DNA of 64,000 bases, from the NCBI GenBank assembly GCA_949128115.1, contig OX421968.1, forward strand, positions 6,758,001 to 6,822,000, given 5' to 3'. This document shows, piece after piece, positions 23,653 through 38,800 of this stretch (within the stretch, counting starts at the first letter, position 1; each line of letters opens with the position of its first letter). Under the pieces are notes generated by a model that saw only the letters and a list, made by a program, of their open reading frames with translations, did no database searches and had not been told where the DNA came from. A program made the position numbers and the translations under genes. Source of the stretch: Anaspis maculata (Eukaryota; Arthropoda; Insecta; Coleoptera; Scraptiidae).

Positions 23653-24958
23653 GTAAACGATCGGTCACCACTTTTGAAGTTGGCAGCTACTCTTTCCAAA
23701 CGCAACATCTGACGAACGAACACAAATATAGAAAAAAAGACACAATTGTTATCCAAAAAGTTCAGGTTTGAACCCACGTGACTCCAGGCTCCAACCCACG
23801 TGACTTCAGGCTCCAACCCACGTGACTTTTAAAACGATCGGTCACCACTTTTGATGTTGGCAGCTACTTGTTCCAAACGCAACATCTGACGAACGAACAC
23901 AAATATCAAAAAAAAAGACACAATTGTTATCCAAAAAGTTCAGGCTTCAACCCACGTGACTTCAGGCTTCAACCCACGTGACTCCAGGCTTCAACCCACG
24001 TGACTTTTGAAACGATCGGTCAACACTTTTGGAGTTGGCAGCTACTTGTTCCAAACGCAACATCTGACGAACGAACACAAATATCAATAAACTAAAGACA
24101 CAATTGTTATCCAAAAAATTCAGGTTCTAACCCACGTGACTTCAGGCTCCAACCCACGTGACTTCAGGCTTCAACCCACGTGACTTTTCAAATGATCGGT
24201 CACCACTTTTAGAGTTGACAGCTACTTGTTCCAAAGCAACAACTGACGAACGAACACAAATATCAAAAAACTAATGACACAATTGTTATCCGGAAAGTTC
24301 AGGTTTTTACCCACGTTATTTCAGGCTTCAACCCATGTGACTCCAAGCTTCAACCCACGTGACTTTTGAAACGATCCGTCACCACTTTTGGAGTTTGCAG
24401 CTACTTGTTCCAAACGCAACATCTGACGAACGAACACAAATATAAAAAAAAAAGACACAATTGTTATCCAAAAAGATCAGGCTTCAACCCACGTGACTCC
24501 AGGCTTCAACCCACGTGACTTTTGAAACGATCGGTCACCATTTTTGGAGTTGGCAGCTACTTGTTCCAAACGCAACATCTGGCGAACGAACACAAATATA
24601 GAAGAAAAGACACAATAGTTATCCAAAAAGTTCAGGTTTTAACCCACGTGACTTCAGGCTTCAACCCACGTGACTCCAAGCTTCAACCCACGTGACTTTT
24701 GAAACGATCCGTCACCACTTTTGGAGTTGGCAGCTACTTGTTCCAAACGCAACATCTGACGAACGAACACAGATATCAAAAAAAAAAGACACAATTGTTA
24801 TCCAAAAAGTTCAGGCTTTGACCCACGTGACTTCAGACTTCAACCCACGTGCCTCCAAGCTTCAACCCACGTGACTTTTGAAACGATCCGTCACCACTTT
24901 TGGAGTTGGCAGCTACTTGTTCCAAACGCAACATCTGACGAACAAACACAAATATCAG

Positions 24959-24990
<32 letters not shown>

Positions 24991-27900
24991 CAAAAGACAA
25001 TTGTTATCCAAAAAGTTCAGGCTTCAACCCACGTGACTTCAGGCTTCAACCCACGTGACTTCAGGCTCCAACCCACGTGACTCCAGGCTCCAACCCACGT
25101 GACTTTTGAAACGATCGGTCACCACTTTTGGAGTTGGCAGCTACTTGTTCCAAACGCAACATCTGACGAACGAACACAAATATAGAAGAAAAGACACAAT
25201 AGTTATCCAAAAAATTCAGGTTTTAACCCACGTGACTTCAGGCTTCAACCCACGTGACTTCAGGCTTACACCCACGTGACTTCAGGCTTCAACCCACGTG
25301 ACTTTTGAAACGATCGGTCACCACTTTTGGAGTTGGCAGCTACTTGTTCCAAACCAAACATCTGACGAACGAACACAAATATCAAAAAACTAAAGACACA
25401 ATTGCTATCCAAAAAGTTCAGGTTTTTACCCACGTGACTTCAGGCTTCAACCCACGTGACTTTTAAAACGATCGGTCACCACTTTTGATGTTGGCAGCTA
25501 CTTGTTCCAAACGCAACATCTGACGAACGAACACAAATATAGAAGGAAAGACACAATTGTTATCCAAAAAGTTCAGGCTTCAACCCACGTGACTTCAGGC
25601 TTCAACTCACGTGACTTTTAAAACGATCGGTCACCACTTTTGATGTTGGCAGCTACTCTTTCTAAACGCAACATCTGACGGACGAACACAAATGTAGAAA
25701 AAAAGACACAATTGTTATCCAAAAAGTTCAGGTTTGAACCCACGTGACTCCAGGCTCCAACCCACGTGACTTCAGGCTCCAACCCACGTGACTTTTAAAC
25801 CGATCGGTCACCACTTTTGATGTTGGCAGCTATTTGTTCCAAACGCAACATCTGACGAACGAACACAAATATAGAAGAAAAGACACAATTGTTATCCAAA
25901 AAGTTCAGGTTTCAACCCACGAGACTTCAGGCTTCAACCCACGTGACTTCAGGCTTCAACCCACGTGACTTCGGGCTTCAACCCACGTGACTTCAGGCTT
26001 CAACCCACGTGACTTTGAAAACGATCGGTCACCACTTTTGAAGTTGGCAGCTACTCTTTCCAAACGCAACATCTGACGAACGAACACAAATGTAGAAAAA
26101 AAGACACAATTGTTATCCAAAAAGTTCAGGTTTAAACCCACGTGACTCCAGGCTCCAACCCACGTGACTTCAGGCTTCAACCCACGTGACTTTTAAAACG
26201 ATCGGTCACCACTTTTGATGTTGGCAGCTATTTGTTCCAAACGCAACATCTGACGAACGAACACAAATATAGAAGAAAAGACACAATTGTTATCCAAAAA
26301 GTTCAGGTTTTAACCCACGTGACTTCAGGCTTCAACCCACGTGACTTCAGGCTTCAATCCACGTGACTTGGAAAACGATCGGTCACCACTTTTGAAGTTG
26401 GCAGCTACTCTTTCCAAACGCAACATCTGACGAACGAACACAAATATAGAAAAAAATACACAATTGTTATCCAAAAAGTTCAGGTTTGAACCCACGTGAC
26501 TCCAGGCTCCAACTGACGTGACTTCAGGCTTCAACCCACGTGACTTTTGAAACGATCCGTCACCACTTTTGGAGTTGGCAGCTACTTGTTCCAAACGCAA
26601 CATCTGACGAACGAACACAAATATAAAAGAAAAAGACACAATTGTTATCCAAAAAGTTCAGGCCTCAACCCACGTGACTTCAGGCTTCATCCCTCGTGAC
26701 TCCAGGCTTCAACCCACGTGACTTTTAAAACGATCGGTCACCACTTTTGATGTTGGCAGCTACTTGTTCCAAACGCAACATCTGACGAACGAACACAAAT
26801 ATAAAAGAAAAAAAGACACATTTGTTATCCAAAAAGTTCAGGTTTCAACCCACGTGACTTCAGGCTTCAACCCACGTGACTCCAGGCTTCAACCCACGTG
26901 ACTTCAGGCTTCAACCCACGTGACTTTCAAAACGATCGGTCACCACTTTTGGAGTTGGCAGCTACTTGTTCCAAACGCAACATCTGACGAACGAACACAA
27001 ATATCAAAAAACTAAAGACACAATTGTTATCCGAAAAGTTCAAGTTTTTACCCACGTGACTTCAGGCTTCAACCCACGTGACTTCAGGCTTCAACCCACG
27101 TGACTTTTGAAACGATCGGTCACCACTTTTTATGTTGGCAGCTACTTGTTCCAAACGCAACATCTGACGAACGAACACAGATAAAGAAAAAAAGACACAA
27201 TTGTTATCCAAAAAGTTCAGGTTTGAACCCACGTGACTCCAGGCTCCAACCCACGTGACTTCAGGCTTCAACCCACGTGACTTTTAAAACGATCGGTCAC
27301 CACTTTTGATGTTGGCAGCTACTTGTTCCAAACGCAACATCCGACGAACGAACACAAATATAGAAGAAAAGACACAATTGTTATCCAAAAAGTTCAGGTT
27401 TTAACCCACGTGACTTCAGGCTTCAACCCACGTGACTTCAGGCTTCAACCCACGTGACTTCAGGCTTCAACCCACGTGACTTCAGGCTTAAACCCACGTG
27501 ACTTTCGAAACGATCGGTCACCACTTCTGGAGTTGGCAGCCACTTGTTCCAAACGCAACATCTGACGAACGACCACAAATATAAGAAAAATAAAGACACA
27601 GTTGTTATCCAAAAAGTTCAGGCTTCGACCCACGTGACCTCAGACTTCAACCCACGTGACTCCAAGCTTCAACCCACGTGACTTTCAAAACAATCCGTCA
27701 CCACTTTTGAAGTTGGCAGCTACTTGTTCCAAACGCAACATCTGACGAACGAACACAAATATCAAAAAAAAATGACGGAATTGTTATCCAAAAAGTTCAG
27801 GTTTGAACCCACGTGACTCCAGGCTCCAACCCACGTGACTTCAGGCTTCAACCCACGTGACTTTTGAAACGATCGGTCACCACTTTTGAAGTTGGCAGCT

Positions 27901-30656
27901 ACTCTTTCCAAACGCAACATCTGACGAACGAACACGAATATAGAAAAAAAGACACAATTGTTATCCAAAAAGTACAGGTTTGAACCCAAGTGACTTCAGG
28001 CTCCAACCCACGTGACTTCAGGCTTCAACCCACGTGACTTTGAAAACGATCGGTCACCACTTTTCATGTTAGCAGCTACTTGTTCCAAACGCAACATCCG
28101 ACGAACGAACACAAATATAGAAGAAAAGTCACAATTATTATCCAAAAAGTTCAGGTTTTAACCCACGTGACTTCAGGCTTCAACCCACGTGACTTTTAAA
28201 ACGATCGGTCACCACTTTTGGAGTTGGCAGCTACTTGTTCCAAACGCAACATCTGACGAACGAACACAAATATAAAAAAACTAAAGACACAATTGTTATC
28301 CAAAAAATTCAGGTTTTTACCCACGTGACTTCAGGCTTCAACCCACGTGACTTTTAAAACGATCGGTCACCACTTTTGGAGTTGGCAGCTTCTTGTTCCA
28401 AACGCAACATCTGACGAACGAACACAAATATCAAAAAAAAATGACGAAATTGTTATCCAAAAAATTCAGGTTTGAACCCACGTGACTCCAGGCTCCAACC
28501 CACGTGACTTCAGGCTTCAACCCACGTGACTTTTGAAACGATCGGTCATCACTTTTGATGTTGGCAGCTACTTGTTCCAAACGCAACATCTGACGACCGA
28601 ACACAAATATAAAGAAAAAGACACAATTGTTATCCAAAAAAATCAGGTTTTAACCCACGTGACTTCAGGCTCCAACCCACGTGACTTTTAAAACGATCGG
28701 TCACCACTTTTGGAGTTGGCAGCTTCTTGTTCCAAACGCAACATCTGACGAACGAACACAAATATCAAAAAAAAATGACGAAATTGTTATCCAAAAAATG
28801 CAGGTTTGAACCCACGTGACTCCAGGCTCCAACCCACGTGACTTCAGGTTTCAACCCACGTGACTTTTAAAACGATCGGTCATCACTTTTGATGTTGGCA
28901 GCTACTTGTTCCAAACGCAACATCTGACGAACGAACACAAATATAAAAGGAAAGACACAATAGTTATACAAAAAGTTCAGGTTTTAACCCACGTGACTTC
29001 AGGCTTCAACCCACGTGACTTCAGGCTTCAACCCACGTGACTTTTAACACGATCGGTCACCACTTTTGGAGTTGGCAGCTACTTGTTCCAAACGCAACAT
29101 CTGACGAACGAACACAAATATCAAAAAACTAAAGACACAATTGTTATCCAAAAAGTTCAGATTTTCTCCCACGTGACTTCAGGCTTCAACCCACGTGACT
29201 TTGTAAACGATCGGTCACCACTTTTGAAGTTGGCAGCTACTCTTTCCAAACGCAACATCTGACGAACGAACACAAATATAGAAAAAAAGACACAATTGTT
29301 ATCCAAAAAGTTCAGGTTTGAACCCACGTGACTCCAGGCTCCAACCCACGTGACTTCAGGCTTCAACCCACGTGACTTTTAAAACGATCGGTCACCACTT
29401 TTGATGTTGGCAGCTACTTGTTCCAAACGCAACATCTGACGAACGAACACAAATATCAAAAAAAAAAACACAATTGTTATCCAAAAAGTTCAGGCTTCAA
29501 CCCACGTGACTTCAGGCTTCAACCCACGTGACTCTAGGCTTCAACCCACGTGACTTTTGAAACGATCGGTCAACACTTTTGGAGTTGGCAGCTTCTTGTT
29601 CCAAACGCAACATCTGACGAACGAACACAAATATCAAAAAAAATGACGAAATTGTTATCCAAAAAATTCAGGTTTGAACCCACGTTACTCCAGGCTCCAA
29701 CCCACGTGACTTCAGGCTTCAACCCACGTGACTTTTAAAACGATCGGTCATCACTTTTGATGTTGGCAGCTTCTTGTTCCAAACGCGACATCTGACGAAC
29801 GAACACAAATATAAAAGAAAAGACACAATAGTTATACAAAAAGTTCAGGTTTTAACCCACGTGACTTCAGGCTTCAACCCACGTGACTTTTAACACGATC
29901 GGTCACCACTTTTGGAGTTGGCAGCTACTTGTTCCAAACGCAACATCTGACGAACGAACACAAATATCAAAAAACTAAAGACACAATTGTTATCCAAAAA
30001 GTTCAGGTTTTCTCCCACGTGACTTCAGGCTTCAACCCACGTGACTTCAGGCTTCAACCCACGTGACATTTAAAACGATCGGTCACCACTTTTGATGTTG
30101 GCAGCTACTTGTTCCAAACGCAACATCTGACGAACGAACACAAATATAGAAGGAAAGACACAATTGTTATCCAAAAAGTTCAGGTTATAGCCCACGTGAC
30201 TTCAGGCATCAGCCCACGTGACTTCAGGCTTCAACCCACGTGACTTTTAAAACGATCGGTCACCACTTTTGATGTTGGCAGCTACTTGTTCCAAACGCAA
30301 CATCTGACGAACGAACACAAATATAGAAGAAAAGACACAATTGTTATCCAAAAAGTTCAGGTTTTAACACACGTGACTTCAGGCTCCAACCCACGTGACT
30401 TTGAAAACGATCGGTCACCACTTTTGAAGTTGGCAGCTACTCTTTCCAAACGCAACATCTGACGAACGAACACAAATATAGAAGAAAAGACACAATTGTT
30501 ATCCAAAAAAATCAGGTTTCAACCCACGTGACTTCAGGCTTCAACCCACGTGACTTCAGGCTTCAACCCACGTGACTTTGTAAACGATCGGTCACCACTT
30601 TTGAAGTTGGCAGCTACTCTTTCCAAACGCAACATCTGACGGACGAACACAAATAT

Positions 30657-33600
30657 AGAAAAAAAGACACAATTGTTATCCAAAAAGTTCAGGTTTGAAC
30701 CCACGTGACTCCAGGCTCCAACCCACGTGACTTCAGGCTCCAACCCACGTGACTTTTAAAACGATCGGTCACCACTTTTGATGTTGGCAGCTACTTGTTC
30801 CAAACGCAACATCTGACGAACGAACACAAATATCAAAAAAAAAGACACAATTGTTATCCAAAAAGTTCAGGCTTCAACCCACGTGACTTCAGGCTTCAAC
30901 CCACGTGACTCCAGGCTTCAACCCACGTGACTTTTGAAACGATCGGTCAACACTTTTGGAGTTGGCAGCTACTTGTTCCAAACGCAACATCTGACGAACG
31001 AACACAAATATCAATAAACTAAAGACACAATTGTTATCCAAAAAGTTCAGGTTCTAACCCACGTGACTTCAGGCTCCAACCCACGTGACTTCAGGCTTCA
31101 ACCCACGTGACTTTTCAAATGATCGGTCACCACTTTTAGAGTTGACAGCTACTTGTTCCAAAGCAACAACTGACGAACGAACACAAATATCAAAAAACTA
31201 AAAACACAATTGTTATCCGGAAAGTTCAGGTTTCTACCCACGTGATTTCAGGCTTCAACCCATGTGACTCCAAGCTTCAACCCACGTGACTTTTGAAACG
31301 ATCCGTCACCACTTTTGGAGTTTGCAGCTACTTGTTCCAAACGCAACATCTGACGAACGAACACAAATATCAAAAAAAAAGACACAATTGTTATCCAAAA
31401 AGTTCAGATTTTCTCCCACGTGACTTCAGGCTTCAACCCACGTGACTTCAGGCTTCAACCCACGTGACTTTGTAAACGATCGGTCACCACTTTTGAAGTT
31501 GGCAGCTACTCTTTCCAAACGCAACATCTGACGAACGAACACAAATATAGAAAAAAAGACACAATTGTTATCCAAAAAGTTCAGGCTTCAACCCACGTGA
31601 CTTCAGGCTTCAACCCACGTGACTCTAGGCTTCAACCCACGTGACTTTTGAAACGATCGGTCAACACTTTTGGAGTTGGCAGCTTCTTGTTCCAAACGCA
31701 ACATCTGACGAACGAACACAAATATCAAAAAAAAATGACGAAATTGTTATCCAAAAAATTCAGGTTTGAACCCACGTAACTCCAGGCTCCAACCCACGTG
31801 ACTTCAGGCTTCAACCCACGTGACTTTTAAAACGATCGGTCATCACTTTTGATGTTGGCAGCTACTTGTTCCAAACGCAACATCTGACGAACGAACACAA
31901 ATATAAAAGAAAAGGCACAATAGTTATACAAAAAGTTCAGGTTTTAACCCACGTGACTTCAGGCTTCAACCCACGTGACTTTTAACACGATCGGTCACCA
32001 CTTTTGGAGTTGGCAGCTACTTGTTCCAAACGCAACATCTGACGAACGAACACAAATATCAAAAAGCTAAAGACACAATTGTTATCCAAAAAGTTCAGAT
32101 TTTCTCCCACGTGACTTTAGGCTTCAACCCACGTGACTTCAGGCTTCAACCCACGTGACTTTGTAAACGATCGGTCACCACTTTTGAAGTTGGCAGCTAC
32201 TCTTTCCAAACGCAACATCTGACGAACAGACGAACGAACACAAATATAGAAAAAAAGACACAATTGTTATCCAAAAAGTTCAGGTTTGAACCCACGTGAC
32301 TCCAGGCTCCAACCCACGTGACTTCAGGCTTCAACCCACGTGACTTTTAAAACGATCGGTCACCACTTTTGATGTTGGCAGCTACTTGTTCCAAACGCAA
32401 CATCTGACGAACGAACACAAATATAGAAGAAAAGACACAATTGTTATCCAAAAAAATCAGGTTTCAACCCACGTGACTTCAGGCTTCAACACACGTGACT
32501 TCAGGCTTCAACCCACGTGACTTTGTAAACGATCGGTCACCACTTTTGAAGTTGGCAGCTACTCTTTCCAAACGCAACATCTGACGGACGAACACAAATA
32601 TAGAAAAAAAGACACAATTGTTATCCAAAAAGTTCAGGTTTGAGCCCACGTGACTCCAGGCTCCAACCCACGTGACTTCAGGCTCCAACCCACGTGACTT
32701 TTAAAACGATCGGTCACCACTTTTGATGTTGGCAGCTACTTGTTCCAAACGCAACATCTGACGAACGAACACAAATATCAAAAAAAAAGACACAATTGTT
32801 ATCCAAAAAGTTCAGGCTTCAACCCACGTGACTTCAGGCTTCAACCCACGTGACTCCAGGCTTTAACCCACGTGACTTTTGAAACGATCGGTCAACACTT
32901 TTGGAGTTGGCAGCTACTTGTTCCAAACGCAACATCTGACGAACGAACACAAATATCAATAAACTAAAGACACAATTGTTATCCAAAAAGTTCAGGTTCT
33001 AACCCACGTGACTTCAGGCTCCAACCCACGTGACTTCAGGCTTCAACCCACGTGACTTTTCAAATGATCGGTCACCACTTTTAGAGTTGACAGCTACTTG
33101 TTCCAAAGCAACAACTGACGAACGAACACAAATATCAAAAAACTAAAAACACAATTGTTATCCGGAAAGTTCAGGTTTTTACCCACGTGATTTCAGGCTT
33201 CAACCCATGTGACTCCAAGCTTCAACCCACGTGACTTTTGAAACGATCCGTCACCACTTTTGGAGTTTGCAGCTACTTGTTCCAAACGCAACATCTGACG
33301 AACGAACACAAATATCAAAAAAAAGACACAATTGTTATCCAAAAAGTTCAGATTTTCTCCCACGTGACTTCAGGCTTCAACCCACGTGACTTCAGGCTTC
33401 AACCCACGTGACTTTGTAAACGATCGGTCACCACTTTTGAAGTTGGCAGCTACTCTTTCCAAACGCAACATCTGACGAACGAACACAAATATAGAAAAAA
33501 AGACACAATTGTTATCCAAAAAGTTCAGGCTCCAACCCACGTGACTTCAGGCTTCAACCCACGTGACTCTAGGCTTCAACCCACGTGACTTTTGAAACGA

Positions 33601-35874
33601 TCGGTCAACACTTTTGGAGTTGGCAGCTTCTTGTTCCAAACGCAACATCTGACGAACGAACACAAATATCAAAAAAAAAATGACGAAATTGTTATCCAAA
33701 AAATTCAGGTTTGAACCCACGTAACTCCAGGCTCCAACACACGTGACTTCAGGCTTCAACCCACGTGACTTTTGAAACGATCGGTCATCACTTTTGATGT
33801 TGGCAGCTACTTGTTCCAAACGCAACATCTGACGAACGAACACAAATATAAAAGAAAAGACACAATAGTTATACAAAAAGTTCAGGTTTTAACCCACGTG
33901 ACTTCAGGCTTCAACCCACGTGACTTTTAACACGATCGGTCACCACTTTTGGAGTTGGCAGCTACTTGTTCCAAACGCAACATCTGACGAACGAACACAA
34001 ATATCAAAAAACTAAAGACACAATTGTTATCCAAAAAGTTCAGATTTTCTTCCACGTGACTTCAGGCTTCAACCCACGTGACTTCAGGCTTCAACCCACG
34101 TGACTTTGTAAACGATCGGTCACCACTTTTGAAGTTGGCAGCTACTCTTTCCAAACGCAACATCTGACGAACGAACACAAATATAGAAAAAAAGACACAA
34201 TTGTTATCCAAAAAGTTGAGGTTTGAACCCACGTGACTCCAGGCTCCAACCCACGTGACTTCAGGCTTCAACCCATGTGACTTTTAAAACGATCGGTCAC
34301 CACTTTTGATGTTGGCAGCTACTTGTTCCAAACGCAACATCTGACGAACGAACACAAATATCAAAAAAAAAGACACAATTGTTATCCAAAAAGTTCAGGC
34401 TTCAACCCACGTGACTTCAGGCTTCAACCCACGTGACTCTAGGCTTCAACCCACGTGACTTTTGAAACGATCGGTCAACACTTTTGGAGTTGGCAGCTTC
34501 TTGTTCCAAACGCAACATCTGACGAACGAACACAAATATCAAAGAAAAATGACGAAATTGTTATCCAAAAAATTCAGGTTTGAACCCACGTAACTCCAGG
34601 CTCCAACCCACGTGACTTCAGGCTTCAACCCACGTGACTTTTAAAACGATCGGTCATCACTTTTGATGTTGGCAGCTACTTGTTCCAAACGCAACATCTG
34701 ACGAACGAACACAAATATAAAAGAAAAGACACAATAGTTATACAAAAAGTTCAGGTTTTAACCCACGTGACTTCAGGCTTCAACCCACGTGACTTTTAAC
34801 ACGATCGGTCACCACTTTTGGAGTTGGCAGCTACTTGTTCCAAACGCAACATCTGACGAACGAACACAAATATCAAAAAACTAAAGACACAATTGTTATC
34901 CAAAAAGTTCAGGTTTTAACACACGTGACTTCAGGCTTCAACCCACGTGACTTCAGGCTTCAACCCACGTGACTTCAGGCTTCAACCCACGTGACTTCAG
35001 GCTCCAACCCACGTGACTTTGAAAACGATCGGTCACCACTTTTGAAGTTGGCAGCTACTCTTTCCAAACGCAACATCTGACGAACGAACACAAATATAGA
35101 AGAAAAGACACAATTGTCATCCAAAAAAATCAGGTTTCAACCCACGTGACTTCAGGCTTCAACCCACGTGACTTCAGGCTTCAACCCACGTGACTTCAGG
35201 CTTCAACCCACGTGACTTCAGGCTTCAACCTACGTGACTTCGGGCTTCAACCCACGTGACTTTGGAAACGATCGGTCACCACTTTTGAAGATGGCAGCTA
35301 CTCTTTCCAAACGCAACATCTGACGAACGAACACAAATATAGAAAAAAAAACACAATTGTTATCCAAAAAGTACAGGTTTGAACCCACGTGACTTCAGGC
35401 TCCAACCCACGTGACTTCAGGCTTCAACCCACGTGACTTTGAAAACGATCGGTCACCACTTTTGATGTTAGCAGCTACTTGTTCCAAACGCAACATCCGA
35501 CGAACGAACACAAATATAGAAGAAAAGTCACAATTGTTATCCAAAAAGTTCAGGTTTTAACCCACGTGACTTCAGGCTTCTACCCACGTGACTTCAGGCT
35601 TCAACCCACGTGACTTTTAAAACGATCGGTCACCACTTCAGGAGTTGGCAGCTACTTGTTCCAAACGCAACATCTGACGAACGAACACAAATATCAAAAA
35701 ACTAAAGACACAATTGTTATCCAAGAAATTCAGGTTTTTACCCACGTGACTTCAGGCTTCAACCTACGTGACTTCAGGCTTCAACCCACGTGACTTTTGA
35801 AACGATCGGTCACCACTTTTGATGTTGGCAGCTACTTGTTCCAAACGCAACATCTGACGACCGAACACAAATAT
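30657..35874 (+). repeat. 5,218-bp amplified unit, copy U1
   Basis: Landmarks inside it recur 5,218 bp downstream, for example 32479 at 37697 and 34062 at 39280. The joint to the next copy falls inside a linker: a GACGACCGAACACAAATATAG monomer switches to AAAAAAAGACAC where the uninterrupted version (41094) has AGAAAAAGACAC. An 8-bp duplication (GACGAACA repeated, about 32221-32236) is a marker for this unit. Confidence 0.8.
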
Positions 35875-38800
35875 AGAAAAAAAGACACAATTGTTATCCA
35901 AAAAGTTCAGGTTTGAACCCACGTGACTCCAGGCTCCAACCCACGTGACTTCAGGCTCCAACCCACGTGACTTTTAAAACGATCGGTCACCACTTTTGAT
36001 GTTGGCAGCTACTTGTTCCAAACGCAACATCTGACGAACGAACACAAATATCAAAAAAAAAGACACAATTGTTATCCAAAAAGTTCAGGCTTCAACCCAC
36101 GTGACTTCAGGCTTCAACCCACGTGACTCCAGGCTTCAACCCACGTGACTTTTGAAACGATCGGTCAACACTTTTGGAGTTGGCAGCTACTTGTTCCAAA
36201 CGCAACATCTGACGAACGAACACAAATATCAATAAACTAAAGACACAATTGTTATCCAAAAAGTTCAGGTTCTAACCCACGTGACTTCAGGCTCCAACCC
36301 ACGTGACTTCAGGCTTCAACCCACGTGACTTTTCAAATGATCGGTCACCACTTTTAGAGTTGACAGCTACTTGTTCCAAAGCAACAACTGACGAACGAAC
36401 ACAAATATCAAAAAACTAAAAACACAATTGTTATCCGGAAAGTTCAGGTTTCTACCCACGTGATTTCAGGCTTCAACCCATGTGACTCCAAGCTTCAACC
36501 CACGTGACTTTTGAAACGATCCGTCACCACTTTTGGAGTTTGCAGCTACTTGTTCCAAACGCAACATCTGACGAACGAACACAAATATCAAAAAAAAAGA
36601 CACAATTGTTATCCAAAAAGTTCAGATTTTCTCCCACGTGACTTCAGGCTTCAACCCACGTGACTTCAGGCTTCAACCCACGTGACTTTGTAAACGATCG
36701 GTCACCACTTTTGAAGTTGGCAGCTACTCTTTCCAAACGCAACATCTGACGAACGAACACAAATATAGAAAAAAAGACACAATTGTTATCCAAAAAGTTC
36801 AGGCTTCAACCCACGTGACTTCAGGCTTCAACCCACGTGACTCTAGGCTTCAACCCACGTGACTTTTGAAACGATCGGTCAACACTTTTGGAGTTGGCAG
36901 CTTCTTGTTCCAAACGCAACATCTGACGAACGAACACAAATATCAAAAAAAAATGACGAAATTGTTATCCAAAAAATTCAGGTTTGAACCCACGTAACTC
37001 CAGGCTCCAACCCACGTGACTTCAGGCTTCAACCCACGTGACTTTTAAAACGATCGGTCATCACTTTTGATGTTGGCAGCTACTTGTTCCAAACGCAACA
37101 TCTGACGAACGAACACAAATATAAAAGAAAAGGCACAATAGTTATACAAAAAGTTCAGGTTTTAACCCACGTGACTTCAGGCTTCAACCCACGTGACTTT
37201 TAACACGATCGGTCACCACTTTTGGAGTTGGCAGCTACTTGTTCCAAACGCAACATCTGACGAACGAACACAAATATCAAAAAACTAAAGACACAATTGT
37301 TATCCAAAAAGTTCAGATTTTCTCCCACGTGACTTTAGGCTTCAACCCACGTGACTTCAGGCTTCAACCCACGTGACTTTGTAAACGATCGGTCACCACT
37401 TTTGAAGTTGGCAGCTACTCTTTCCAAACGCAACATCTGACGAACAGACGAACGAACACAAATATAGAAAAAAAGACACAATTGTTATCCAAAAAGTTCA
37501 GGTTTGAACCCACGTGACTCCAGGCTCCAACCCACGTGACTTCAGGCTTCAACCCACGTGACTTTTAAAACGATCGGTCACCACTTTTGATGTTGGCAGC
37601 TACTTGTTCCAAACGCAACATCTGACGAACGAACACAAATATAGAAGAAAAGACACAATTGTTATCCAAAAAAATCAGGTTTCAACCCACGTGACTTCAG
37701 GCTTCAACACACGTGACTTCAGGCTTCAACCCACGTGACTTTGTAAACGATCGGTCACCACTTTTGAAGTTGGCAGCTACTCTTTCCAAACGCAACATCT
37801 GACGGACGAACACAAATATAGAAAAAAAGACACAATTGTTATCCAAAAAGTTCAGGTTTGAGCCCACGTGACTCCAGGCTCCAACCCACGTGACTTCAGG
37901 CTCCAACCCACGTGACTTTTAAAACGATCGGTCACCACTTTTGATGTTGGCAGCTACTTGTTCCAAACGCAACATCTGACGAACGAACACAAATATCAAA
38001 AAAAAAGACACAATTGTTATCCAAAAAGTTCAGGCTTCAACCCACGTGACTTCAGGCTTCAACCCACGTGACTCCAGGCTTTAACCCACGTGACTTTTGA
38101 AACGATCGGTCAACACTTTTGGAGTTGGCAGCTACTTGTTCCAAACGCAACATCTGACGAACGAACACAAATATCAATAAACTAAAGACACAATTGTTAT
38201 CCAAAAAGTTCAGGTTCTAACCCACGTGACTTCAGGCTCCAACCCACGTGACTTCAGGCTTCAACCCACGTGACTTTTCAAATGATCGGTCACCACTTTT
38301 AGAGTTGACAGCTACTTGTTCCAAAGCAACAACTGACGAACGAACACAAATATCAAAAAACTAAAAACACAATTGTTATCCGGAAAGTTCAGGTTTTTAC
38401 CCACGTGATTTCAGGCTTCAACCCATGTGACTCCAAGCTTCAACCCACGTGACTTTTGAAACGATCCGTCACCACTTTTGGAGTTTGCAGCTACTTGTTC
38501 CAAACGCAACATCTGACGAACGAACACAAATATCAAAAAAAAGACACAATTGTTATCCAAAAAGTTCAGATTTTCTCCCACGTGACTTCAGGCTTCAACC
38601 CACGTGACTTCAGGCTTCAACCCACGTGACTTTGTAAACGATCGGTCACCACTTTTGAAGTTGGCAGCTACTCTTTCCAAACGCAACATCTGACGAACGA
38701 ACACAAATATAGAAAAAAAGACACAATTGTTATCCAAAAAGTTCAGGCTCCAACCCACGTGACTTCAGGCTTCAACCCACGTGACTCTAGGCTTCAACCC

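Larger units (their letters stand above)
16637..25180 (+). repeat. Higher-order repeat, 8.5-kb form (copy 4)
   Basis: It runs from the empty target TA at 16637-16638 to the next at 25181. It matches 3490-12270 in outline with indels in whole-monomer steps, carries the private retroposon insertion at 21090-21233 and a private 667-bp tandem duplication near 22320-23652, and ends with the A-tract monomer at 24957-24988. Confidence 0.78.
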
